A DNA stretch of 64,000 nucleotides from positions 9,601,001 to 9,665,000 of the forward strand of contig CM043942.1 in assembly GCA_014529385.2 (NCBI GenBank), read 5' to 3'. A program made the position numbers and the translations under genes. Positions 8,634 to 17,690 of the stretch are shown piece by piece. The DNA is from Adiantum capillus-veneris. Its lineage: Eukaryota > Streptophyta > Polypodiopsida > Polypodiales > Pteridaceae. Position 1 is the stretch's first letter; every line of letters starts with the position of its first letter. The notes below the pieces were generated by a model. It was given only the letters and a program-made list of their open reading frames with translations, was not told the origin of the DNA and made no database searches.

Positions 8634-10505
8634 CTAAATTCTATCACAAATTTTAACATGGATTTCTTCTCTCTCTTGGTCAGACTGATTGTCAGAGCTC
8701 GAAGAACTGGTATCTTCACACTGCCATTCCTCTTTTGCAGTGCTTCCAATCCTTCCATCAACTCTCAGTTCATCAGCCATTCCTTGTACCGCAGCCAGCA
8801 TGGTCTCAGGTATGGCCAGTATTGACTGTTCTTTATCAGTTGATTGGGCTGGTATCCTTTGAATGACTTGAGCTTCAGAACTTTCTAGCTGCTCTGGCAG
8901 CTTCTTGGCCAAATCCTCCGTGATTTTAGCCGCTAGTTCCCTCTGCTCTTGCCATTCATCTACCACCTTCTCTTTACCTTTGGCCTTCCAAATTTCTCTT
9001 TGTTGAGCCCACTTGCTGATGGTAATATTGACTAGTGTTTTTGAAGTATTTGGAATTTCTTCAATCACTACGCCCTTGCTTCTTGTGACTACTCGTACTG
9101 GGACTGGCTCTGGTGCCTTAGCCTCAATAGCATTAGGTGCAGGTGCGTCTGGGCATTGGGCTGCGAAATGGCCATACTTTCCACAGGTGTAGCAATTCAT
9201 GCTCCGATTCTGGAAGTTGCCACGCCCTCTGCCTCGGTCCATACCCGTTTGGAATCGGCCACGTCCTTGACTAGTAACACTGGTACCTGGTCTCTCCTCT
9301 TGAGATACTTTGGCGGGTTCTACTTTCACTGGTTCAGTATAGGCTACCCATTGATAGGTCTTTGCCCTTCTTAAAGTGATGAATTCTGATACCACAATTG
9401 TTCCATAAGTGACCAAAAGCCTTACAGTAAGTACATCGCGGGCACTCGTTGGAGATATGGTCCTTGGATTTGCATTTCGAACACCAAGTCTCCATCTTCC
9501 GAACTGGCTGTCTTGTGTGACTAATTTCGGCAATCTGTCTAGCCATTTCTTCAATTTTCTTGGTCCAAGATCCCTTCTTTGACTTCTCCTTGGATCGTTC
9601 ATAGAGCTGCTTTCAGAGCTGCTGGACACCTCACTCTCAGTAGCAGAACTACTGCTACTATACCTTCGCTTTTTGTGGCTCTTTTCCTTCTTGGCCTGTT
9701 GTTCCAGCTTCAGTGCCCGTTGGACCAGATCATTGAATTTCTTGGTAGGAGCCGGTACCTCCTGCTCCCTAAGCTTTTTGATTCTAAAACCATTCAGAAA
9801 CCATGCCCTCAACCTCTTCTCAGATGGTGGTTCCTGTAAATGCCTGGTTAGTTCCTTGATCTTTTGCACATAACTTCGGACTGATAGATTCCGCTGCTTG
9901 ATTTTATCCAGTTCATAGAGGATATCTTCATCCCCTCTGTTATCGGAATACTCCAGTATGAAGGCTTTAAGCAACTTGTTGTAGGATCTGAGCTGACAGG
10001 CGGGGTAATGGTAATACCATTTCCTCGCTGCCTCCTTCAAGGTTTGCGGGAAGTATTCTCCCCGATCATCTTCATCAATATTTTTTCGTTCAGCATACTG
10101 CTCAAAAGCCTGTATGTGAACGTTTGGATCATCCTTCTTACCTCCCTTGAATATTGGAAAAGAAATTTTCAGGGAAGCTGTGTAATTATTCCGATTACCA
10201 CTGATCCTGCCGCTTCTCTTCTTGGATTCAAAATGGCGCTTGGAAGTCTTCTTGTGATTTTCAGTGTCAGCATCCCAATCAATCTCTGTCTTTGTCTCGG
10301 TGTCAGTGTCTTCTTTGGCCTGTCTGCTAGAAGTGCTGTGACTGCTTTTACTTCCCTTGGTACCCTCATCCTCTTGTCGGGACCGAGAACTCTTGGATTT
10401 CCGTGCTTCCCTTTCTGCCCGTCGGCGTCGAGAATGACTGGACTGCTGTGAGTCCTGCGCCTCATCAGCCTGACTATGCTCCTCCTGAGCCTCAGTGTCA
10501 GTCAT
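8634..10505 (-). CDS. Gag of Ty3/gypsy element, zinc-knuckle protein
   Basis: A long minus-strand frame. The frame is open from 10580, but the first ATG is at 10505 (MTDTEAQEEHS), which I take as the start. The N-terminus is rich in S, R, K and D. The capsid-like middle contains ISFPIFKGGKKDDPNVHIQAF and LKEAARKWYYHYP, the retrotransposon gag pattern, followed by LEQQAKKEKSHKKRR. A CCHC zinc knuckle, CYTCGKYGHFAAQC, lies near 9190-9150. Between about 9546 and 9334 the reading frame appears shifted: the other frame carries two more CCHC knuckles, CSKCKSKDHISNEC and CTYCKAFGHLWNNC. Gag would package the element RNA into cytoplasmic particles. Confidence 0.88.
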   Translation of the reverse strand: MTDTEAQEEHSQADEAQDSQQSSHSRRRRAEREARKSKSSRSRQEDEGTKGSKSSHSTSSRQAKEDTDTETKTEIDWDADTENHKKTSKRHFESKKRSGRISGNRNNYTASLKISFPIFKGGKKDDPNVHIQAFEQYAERKNIDEDDRGEYFPQTLKEAARKWYYHYPACQLRSYNKLLKAFILEYSDNRGDEDILYELDKIKQRNLSVRSYVQKIKELTRHLQEPPSEKRLRAWFLNGFRIKKLREQEVPAPTKKFNDLVQRALKLEQQAKKEKSHKKRRYSSSSSATESEVSSSSESSSMNDPRRSQRRDLGPRKLKKWLDRLPKLVTQDSQFGRWRLGVRNANPRTISPTSARDVLTVRLLVTYGTIVVSEFITLRRAKTYQWVAYTEPVKVEPAKVSQEERPGTSVTSQGRGRFQTGMDRGRGRGNFQNRSMNCYTCGKYGHFAAQCPDAPAPNAIEAKAPEPVPVRVVTRSKGVVIEEIPNTSKTLVNITISKWAQQREIWKAKGKEKVVDEWQEQRELAAKITEDLAKKLPEQLESSEAQVIQRIPAQSTDKEQSILAIPETMLAAVQGMADELRVDGRIGSTAKEEWQCEDTSSSSSDNQSDQEREEIHVKICDRI

Positions 10506-10649
10506 CTTCTCTTGCTTAGGGTCAGACTCTCTTCCTGACTCCAGGAATAGTATCAACACAGATGGTGGACTTCCGGCCACGACTAGACTCCATTGCTAAA
10601 AACGTCCAACTGGGAGAAGAGTCTTTCAGTCAACAAGCTTCAGCTCGAG

Positions 10650-10664
10650 CCACGGTGATCGCCA
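10650..10664 (-). other. Candidate primer binding site of the gypsy element
   Basis: On the minus strand the sequence reads TGGCGATCACCGTGG, starting with the TGG expected opposite a tRNA CCA end, about 145 bp upstream of the gag ATG. Three bases separate it from a TCCA that could be the end of the 5' LTR (at 10668). Tat- and Athila-type elements use TGGCG-type sites. The partner LTR is outside the window, so the boundary cannot be confirmed. Confidence 0.4.
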
Positions 10665-11005
10665 AAATGGAATTTGAGTTGATCTCTTGAGACAACTAAT
10701 TCGAGTGTTAGAAGATTTCAGACAGTAGACTGGACAAAAATCAGAAACTGGATTGGAATTTGGATACTGGAATAAGAATCAGACTATGTACTGAGAATAA
10801 TATTCAGATTCAGCGTACTGGACACAAAGTAAGTGTGACTGGAATATCTGCCATGATTGGGATTACAGATAAAAGATTACAGTGAGTATGATATGATTTA
10901 CAAAGAGAGTACAACCGACAACAACTGCCAATGATTGACAACTCAAGTACAAATGTTGCCAAAATGCTAACCCAAATGCCAACACGATTACAATGTAATG
11001 GGCCC

Positions 11006-11013
11006 TATTTATA
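11006..11013 (-). promoter_or_regulatory. TATA box of the gypsy LTR
   Basis: Minus-strand TATAAATA followed by GGGCCC, about 500 bp upstream of the gag start and upstream of the candidate primer site. This places transcription start near 10975. Short palindromic repeats of the type GTAATTACxATGGTAATTAC lie just upstream at about 11025-11095. Confidence 0.55.
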
Positions 11014-11275
11014 CACTTTGGATTTACCATAGTAATTACCGTAGTAATTACTATGGTAATTACTACAAATTATTTACTAATTACTAAATAATTTGTTGCC
11101 CGTCTCATAAGAGAACGTTCCCACTTAGTGAAACTATCCAGCCATCTACATGGCCCATCGCATGCCGACTCTCCACTGCTCGCAAATCTCCCGCACTACT
11201 CGTTGGAAAGGGAGACGTGGAATAGCAGGTTGAACGTGTCGTTCTATCCTACGTAGCTCTTGCAGTACACCTCTG

Positions 11276-12075
11276 TGTTAAGTATGGAGCCTGATTTACC
11301 CTTGTAATTTTCTGTGGTAAAAGCGCACATTTGTAAGGCCCCCATTATGAGGAGAAGCCATCGTGCGTGAAGGAAAATCACTCACCGAAAACCAAAATTT
11401 TCACAAACAAGAATCAGGGGCAACTTTAGAGGCCTCGGGGGCGGAGGCCCCCGAGACTTTTTTTTCCACCGGAATATTCCTTTTCGCCCGAATATTATGG
11501 CCGGACTTTGGCCGAAAAGTGGTCAAAAAACAACCGGTCGGTTGGTCGGTGGCCGGTAGTCAATGGCCGATGGCCGGTGGTCGGAAGTCAATGGCCGGTG
11601 GCCGGTGGTCGAATTCAATGGCCGGTGGCCGAAAAGCGGACTTGTCTTCTCAAGGGCGGCCACACATGGGCGGATTGGAGGGTCCGATTTGGACTTATTC
11701 GCACAAGGGCGGCTACACATGGCTGTCTCTCATAAGAGAGGGCAGCCCTTTTGGCCTATAAAAGGAGGCCATTTCTACACACATTTCATAGTGTGAAGTT
11801 GATGCAACAAGGTGAGTGTGAGGTGGTGAGAGTGAAGCAAGGCGGGAGCTCCATTAAGGGTATAATCCCTTTGTAAACTACTTCTTGTTTTGAAGTACCA
11901 AACCATTGAGTGGCTGCTTTCCCGTGGATGTAGCCCACATTGGGTGAACCACGTATATCGTGTGTACTCTCTCTCTCTCTCTTTCTCTACTCTATAATCT
12001 CATGTATGTAAATCTGTCTCTCTCCATTAAGTAATCTACTCAATTATCTATTTAGCTACGTCTTATTTCCTAACA
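11276..12075 (+). mobile_element. Solo copia-type LTR (800 bp) with target-site duplication
   Basis: The element begins TGTTA at 11276 and ends TAACA at 12075, and is flanked on both sides by CTCTG (11271-11275 and 12076-12080), a clean 5-bp target duplication. A TATA box is at 11757-11763. The stretch about 11920-11960, CCCGTGGATGTAGCCCAC with GAACCACGTATATC, is the signature found near the end of many plant copia LTRs. No internal region is present, so two LTRs have recombined. It is inserted in the 5' LTR/upstream region of the gypsy element. The 132-codon frame at 11363-11761 is LTR sequence, not a gene. Confidence 0.92.
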
Positions 12076-12229
12076 CTCTGTGCGCCTCATATCGGCGTCT
12101 TCTTGCTTGAGCATTCAAAGATTCACCTGTTGCCCTCCTAGCCGTGGCCTTTACACGAGGCATCTCTACAAATAGTATAACACCAAAAGACAATTCATTT
12201 GTCAGCACAAGGGACTTCAGATTTCAGAA

Positions 12230-13075
12230 AAGGTGAGTACCAAGCAAACAGGAGCATCGGAAAGAGTTTTCCTTCCCTTATTCGCTCGGTAGTGACCTCA
12301 GAAAATAGTAATAGCAGACATCAATTATATTTTTAGAGGTCAGTACCGTGCGAACAGGTGCATCGGAAAGAGTTTGCATTCCCTTATTCGCTCGATAATG
12401 ACCTCTGAAAATAGTAATAGCAGACATTACTTATGTTTTTTGAGGTCAGTACCAAGCAAACAGGTGCATCGGAAAGAGTTTGCATTCCCTTATTCGCTCG
12501 GTAATGACCTCAGGAAATAGTAATACCAGACATCACTTATATTTTCTGAGGTCAGTACCAAGCGAACAGGTGCATCGGAAAGAGTTTTCCTTCCCTTATT
12601 CGCTCGGTAATGACCTCAGGAAATAGTAATAGCAGACATCACTTATATTTTCTGAGGTGAGTACCAAGCAAATAGGTGCATCGGAAAGAGTTTGCCTTCC
12701 CTTATTTGCTCGGTAATGACCTCAGAAAATAGTAATAGCAGACATCACTTATATTTTCTGAGGTCAATACCAAGCAAACAAGTGCATTGGAAAGAGTTTG
12801 CCTTCCCTTATTCGCTCGGTAGTGACCTCAGAAAATAATAATAGCAGACATTACTTATATTTTCTGAGGTCAATACCTACCAAGCGAACAGGTGCATCCG
12901 AAAGAGTTTGCCTTTCCTTATTTGCTCGGTAGTGACCTTAGAAAGTAATAGCAGACATCACTTATATTTTCTGAGGTTAGTATTAAGCGAACAGGTTTGC
13001 ATCCCCTGCAACAAAATACCTTATTCGCTTGGTAGTGACCTCAGAAAAGTGTAATAGCAAGCGAACAGGTTTGCA
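12230..13075. repeat. 106-bp hairpin tandem array, about eight units
   Basis: The start GAGGT recurs at 12230, 12336, 12442, 12548, 12654, 12760, 12866 and 12973, a spacing of 106 or 107. Each unit holds an inverted repeat: GAGGTCAGTACCAAGCGAAC on the left and TTCGCTCGGTAATGACCTC on the right, so each can fold into a hairpin with about 24-bp arms. The spacer between hairpins (about atagtaatagcagacatcac) is also conserved. The last unit is truncated and followed by an extra half-unit at about 13055. Repeats and spacers are too regular in composition and too long for CRISPR, and this is a plant. Confidence 0.9.
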
Positions 13076-13371
13076 TCCCCTGCAACAAAATATCAATGTG
13101 AAGGAGACGTTTAAGTCCATACGGTTCTAGCTGTCATGTCGTTCCCTCATATCACCTCCCCTAATCTAGGGGGGGTGATACCATTGCTTCTCTCTTCCAC
13201 GTCTACCTCTCATGAAACCGCATGGCCTTACCACCCCGCACAGACCACTCATAAGCTAGAACCCACGCTCTGCTTTTTAGGCATGTCCATCTAGTCTATT
13301 TAACCAGCAGTTTTTTCAGAACCTCCCTCAGGGTTTTGCAGAACAACTACAAGAAGCTTAGGATAGTGGTG

Positions 13372-13845
13372 ATGCCTTTCCAAGGTATACTCCCGCAGCG
13401 CCAGCAGGACCGCATCCGGGCCCTCCTCAAGAGGTCCCCCCTTGGCCCTCCCCGGATGTTACTCTTAATGTTCTCGACCGACACAGCCCCGGAGTGGCTG
13501 CTGTCAACACGGGAGTCAATTCTCGAGGTAAGCCGCTGGTAATTCTTTGCTTTCTGCTCCCAATTTCCAAGCTCCTAGTTTGAAGAGCTTATTTGCTAAA
13601 TGCTCTATGCAGGATGCTAGCCTAACCTGGAACAAATGCTGATTGTCAGGCACAGGATCTCAATCCTTAAAGACTCTCTGGAAGCAAGAAGGCCTGGAGA
13701 CCTACAACGATTGCTCGCCGAGAATGGCTCTGTAGAGGCTATCTATAATTGGCTACAGGAGATGAAGGATGAAGTGCTTGAGCTAGCCAATAAATATGAG
13801 GAAGCCTGTAACTTTGCCAACAGGCTTCAGGAAGAGATAGTCTGA
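13372..13845 (+). CDS. Small two-exon gene of unknown function, coiled-coil C-terminus
   Basis: Exon 1 is 13372-13527 (52 codons, first ATG of the frame, MPFQGILPQRQQDRIR). It ends CTCGAG followed by GTAAGC. The intron 13528-13620 ends GATGCTAG. Exon 2, 13621-13845, continues in frame as PNLEQMLIVRHRISILKD and ends EEIV then TGA. The total is 126 residues. The second half (LQEMKDEVLELANKYEEACN) is predicted to be a helical coiled coil. No known domain is recognised. The gene lies between hairpin arrays, so it may belong to a transposon. An earlier acceptor (TATGCAG) would lead to a stop. The intact frame across a good intron makes this more than chance. Confidence 0.5.
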
Positions 13846-14039
13846 CTGTGAAGGAAAAGGACTACATGGTTATTGCGAACCCTAAACCCCGGAAATGAGT
13901 AGGCCACTCTTTGTAAAGTCTGAAGCTTGGCCTTTGCGCCTGTCCCTAGTGTTTTCTAACTCAAAACCCGGTGTTAAGTTGTAATTTTGTTTCTCCCTTA
14001 TAAATTCAAAATACGTATTTGGTAAAAAAATCCTAAACC

Positions 14040-14295
14040 CACAACAAACAGGGTTTACCTTCCCCTTATTTGCTTAGTATTGACCTCTGTACTAGCAGAC
14101 ATCACTTAACTTTTTTGAGGTCAGTACCAAGCGAACAGGAGAATCGAACTAAGTGGCGTTCCCTTATTCTCTTGGTAATGACCAAGGAAAAGTGTAAAAG
14201 AAAACATCCTATGGTAAAGATGATGGTCAGTACCTAGCGAACGGGTGCAGCAAACAAAGTTTACCTTCCTGTATTCGCCTGGTACTGACTACACA
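14040..14295. repeat. Diverged units of the 106-bp hairpin repeat
   Basis: The unit start recurs at about 14117 and 14223, again 106 bp apart. The paired arms are still recognisable (GTACCAAGCGAACAGG with CTTATTCTCTTGGT; TACCTAGCGAACGGG with TATTCGCCTGGTA). The array was probably continuous with 12230-13075 before the 13.1-14.0 kb segment was inserted or diverged. Confidence 0.75.
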
Positions 14296-14679
14296 AAATA
14301 CAAGTGCACATAAGGGTAGTAAGTAGCATACCTCTTCACTGTGTGTAGAGTTCTGCGTCACTAAAGCACTGCAGAACAGGAGTAAGAGAAGGATGCGCGA
14401 GAGTAAGAGGTGATGGAGTTGGGATGGTTTGCTTACCACGTAGCGTCGATGGGGGTAGAGTTAATTAGAATGATGCGCAGTAGAGGACGCGAAAAAAGGC
14501 AGAATAGTTGAAATGTTTGGCGGGGGTACTGCCTGTAAACTTAGAATGCTTACCTCGGGGAGGGTGACAACTTCACGTATGCGCGAGATTGTGGTTGGTG
14601 AATCGTATTGCACGGGAATCTGAGACCATTTATTACTGGTTGTCCTTGTGACCGCAGCCCACATGCCTTTTTGAGTGAT

Positions 14680-15060
14680 CGTTTAGGGTCAGACAGACGC
14701 CAATCGCCCTTGCAGTCGCCTTCTCCATCTCCAAGTGGAACAAACAGATCGCCATTGCCTTTGCCTTTTCTGCGCTCTTCCCCTTGGCCAGCTCTCATGA
14801 TCCTGCGTTTAGAGTCAAACGTGGATCACCCTTGCAGTCGCCATCTCCATCTCCAAGTAGAACAAACAGATCGCCATTGCCTTTGCATTTTCTGCGCTCT
14901 TTCCCTTGGCCACCTCTCGTGATCCTGCATTGAGAGTCAGACGCCGATCACCCTTATAGTCGCCATCTCCATGTCCAAGTAGAACAAACAGATCGCCGTT
15001 GCCTTTGCATTTTCTGTGCTCTTCCCCTTGGCCACCTCTCGTGATCCTGCGTTGAGCGAC
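14680..15060. repeat. 122-bp tandem repeat, three units
   Basis: The marker GATCGCC(A/G)TTGCCTTTG begins at 14747, 14869 and 14991, exactly 122 bp apart. Neighbouring blocks (CTTGCAGTCGCC, CCATCTCCAAG, CCTTGGCCA) repeat in step. The sequence is unrelated to the hairpin arrays on either side. Frames on both strands through it are repeat-driven and not believable genes. Confidence 0.85.
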
Positions 15061-15339
15061 CTCCACTGCAACATCACCATCCAACTCGGTGCCATTGGAT
15101 ATTGTAGAGACAGGTTCTTTCTCCCTGCCTCTCTCCCCTTCCTGTGTGATGTTAACTGTGTGCGCACCAAAGCCACTGCGTTAGGGTAAAATTAAAAGTC
15201 TCAAACCGCACGGTTGGAATAATTACTCCTTATGTGACTGTGCCTGAGTTTGGGCATAGTGAGTGAGTAGGCCTATAAATCTATCACTGATAACATTAAA
15301 TGCTCTGTTCTTATCCACTTGTTCCGAATGCTTGGGTCA

Positions 15340-15795
15340 CAGGACAGAACCAAGCGAATAGGGCCCTTCGGAGATTCTTGGGCCCTTATTCACTTGGTTC
15401 TAACTCAAGTGATGTCACCTTTTATAACATTAGCGCACGGGACATGACCAAGCAAATAGGGTCCTTCGAAGATTCTTGGGCCCCTATTCGCTTGGTTCCG
15501 ACTCAAGAGACGTCACCTTTTATGACATTAGTGCACGGGACAGAACCAAGCGAACAGGGGCCTTCAGAGATTCTTGGGACACTATTCACTTGGTTCTGAC
15601 TCAAGTGACATGACCTTTTATGACATTAGCACACGGGATAGAACCAAGCGAATAGGTCCCTTCGGAGATTCTTGGGGCCGCTACTCGCTTGGTTCTGACT
15701 CAACTGATGTCACCTCTTATGACAGTAGCGCACGGAACAGAACCAAGAGAATAGAGACCTTGAGGGGTACTCGAGGCTCAATATTCGCTTGGTTA
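15340..15795. repeat. 98-bp hairpin tandem array, five units
   Basis: ACCAAG starts at 15349, 15447, 15545, 15643 and 15742, a spacing of 98, 98, 98 and 99. Each unit has inverted arms of the type AACCAAGCGAATAGG and CCTATTCGCTTGGTT around a loop containing CCTTCGGAGATTCTTGGG. The arm core ACCAAGCGAA is the same as in the 106-bp array, but spacer and period differ, so the two arrays look like independent expansions of one hairpin motif. The array ends inside the start of the next gene. Confidence 0.88.
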
Positions 15796-17252
15796 TGACA
15801 CCAAATAGTTTTGGTTTGCTTTTTCTTTCAGTCATGGGGATCATAGTCCTGGAGACAGACGTGAGCGAGGATACATGTGAAGAAAAACTATTCACGTTCT
15901 TATACAATGCCCGTGCTCATCAACGTGCACCAGAACTATCAAGAATGTTTAATGCAGAGTTTTCTATACAGAGGATTATAGATTGCTCATTTGAGTACGT
16001 AGAAACCCATTTGCAACAGTATGAGGCAGTCACTTGTGGCAATTCCATGACAGTTGATGGCATGAGATATGTGCACCCAGCCGACCTTGACCCTGACAAG
16101 AGTGCTTCAAGGAGACTAAATCGCTGTCTAGAAAAGTGTCCCTCCAATGAACTGCTTGTACAAGACAGGTGTATGAAGCACTTCAAAAAGTGTCGCTTAG
16201 TGAAATTCTACCACGGGTTTGTCTATTACTTATACTTGCATATGGATGGTGAGTCAGAGACTTCCCAGTCAACAACTTTAGGTAGTTTTCCATTGGCGCC
16301 ATAGGAAGAGGTAGAGGATGTGGAGGTGCAGTTCGACCCAGAAGAGAAGCGGGTAGAGGTACTAAAGGAAACATTTGATGTGGGCTTAACTCTTGTTTCT
16401 CTTGCGGATGCAGCAATAGGGTGCAAGCAAGAAAGTCCAAGTAAGGAAGTGACTTTGCCTCTGAATTGTGCTCCCAGCTTTGCTATGGCGGGTGACACCC
16501 ACTATGTTCTGCTCACAGATATCATGCATGAGCTCAATATACGGGAGGACTAATGCCTAGCTGCAATTGTGAATTTTTGTGAGGCAAACATGGGGTTTGT
16601 GGATGATGATGGCGTGGACCAACATCTTATTGCTGACACAGCTGTCCGCGACTCACAGTTCACTTCAGGGTGGCAACTGATCAAAGATACATTCAATGAA
16701 GTGAAGTCCGGAGAGGCCAATTTTCCAACAGATGAGCAGTTTGAATCGACAACAAAACAACTCTGCTTGGAAAACATGGGTAGGCCCATGGCACCCAAAG
16801 ATCATGTAATGAATAGTCAGTCTATTCACTTGTGGGGGAGGTCGATGCTGGAACTGGACAAGAATCAGATGGTTACTTTTTTCATACATTCAGATGGTAT
16901 TGGAGATGGCCCAGTGATAAAACATCATGATCATTTTTTTTTTGACAGGTGCTAGTGTATGACGATAGTTTCCTTAGAAGAGCGGGAGGCTCACGGCAAG
17001 GGCTTGTCACTGGAGTCCAAGGCAAGGATGCGGCGTTGTCTCACTACATCGGGCATTTCAACCACAAAAAGGTTTGTAGAAACAATTCAAGTACTTGGCA
17101 ATTGTACTCATCTCACTTACTGTCCATAAATTCATTACATTTTTATGTAGATCATAATATACCACAAGGAATACTCCGATGACAATGCAAAGTTCCCACT
17201 ATTTGCAATGAAAGTTATTACAAGATTGTGTGGTGGGCACTCCTTCCACTAA
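15795..17252 (+). pseudogene. Unrecognised multi-exon gene, interrupted by two stops
   Basis: One frame stays coding from 15795 (MTPNSFGLLF) to 16870, broken only by TAG at 16302-16304 and TAA at 16551-16553. At 16871 a GT donor follows DKNQM; after TTTTTTTGACAG (ending about 16947) the frame resumes VLVYDDSFLRRAGG. A second intron, about 17071-17150 (AAAAAG/GTTTGT ... TTTTATGTAG), leads in frame to IIIYHKEYSDDNAK and a TAA at 17250-17252. A protein-like frame also runs 17228-17476. Cys, His and acidic residues are frequent in the first part (KCPSNELLVQDRCMKHFKKC). No family is recognised. The first exon might instead begin after TTTCTTTCAG at about 15830. Confidence 0.5.
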
Positions 17253-17690
17253 ACGCAGAAAGACTAATTCTGATTGAGAAACAGGTTGCTCTACTCGTAT
17301 TTGGCATTGGGTATGGGTGCCAAGCACTCAAAGCCCCCTATTTCATGTCCTACACAGCTCAGGCTCTGGCTGTAGGGGTTGAAGACCAGGAAAGCTTAGA
17401 TCCATACAACAAGCGACTGTTTCTGAGGGAAAGAAGACGCCTGATGCCCGTGGGGATGTTGCCATCAACAGAGTAACGAGCTCGTCTACAGAGCTTGCAC
17501 ATCGAAGAGGTACAAAGTGAGGAAGAAGGAGGTGCATCGAAGAGGATAAAAACGACGGGATCAGGTCCATCTTCTCCCGCTCCTGACTCGTGACCGTCAC
17601 CACCTCGCATGGTGCTCCGCCGCATTTGAAACTCCCTAAGCCATATGTTTCTTCTCTTTGCAGATGTGTTGTAAAGATCGTGTAATTTCT

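Larger units (their letters stand above)
1..10664 (-). mobile_element. Ty3/gypsy LTR retrotransposon with extra 3' coding region (partial)
   Basis: Read on the minus strand the order is gag (10505-8634), protease, reverse transcriptase, RNase H, integrase (to about 4412), then about 3.5 kb of further coding sequence down to about 573. The pol order RT-RNase H-integrase is that of Ty3/gypsy. Several stops and frameshifts show that the copy is no longer autonomous. A candidate primer binding site sits at 10650-10664. The downstream LTR is not seen and probably lies left of base 1. Coding sequence after integrase is known from Athila-type and other env-like plant elements, but I do not recognise this one. 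Confidence 0.9.

Noticed and set aside
11363-11796. Overlapping frames of 60-130 codons with WP/GR repeats
   Set aside because: They lie inside the solo LTR and reflect short GGCCGGTGG repeats.
12159-12173. Outer end of the gypsy 5' LTR at CGAGGCATCTCTACA
   Set aside because: It would suit a TGTAGAGATG start on the minus strand, but without the partner LTR it cannot be tested.
12230-13075. CRISPR-like array
   Set aside because: The 106-bp units repeat along their whole length, without unique spacers, in plant DNA; they form a hairpin satellite.
16247-16304. Intron GTGAGT...CCATAG removing the first stop
   Set aside because: Only 56 bp and it shifts the frame to a short G/R-rich reading that soon stops.
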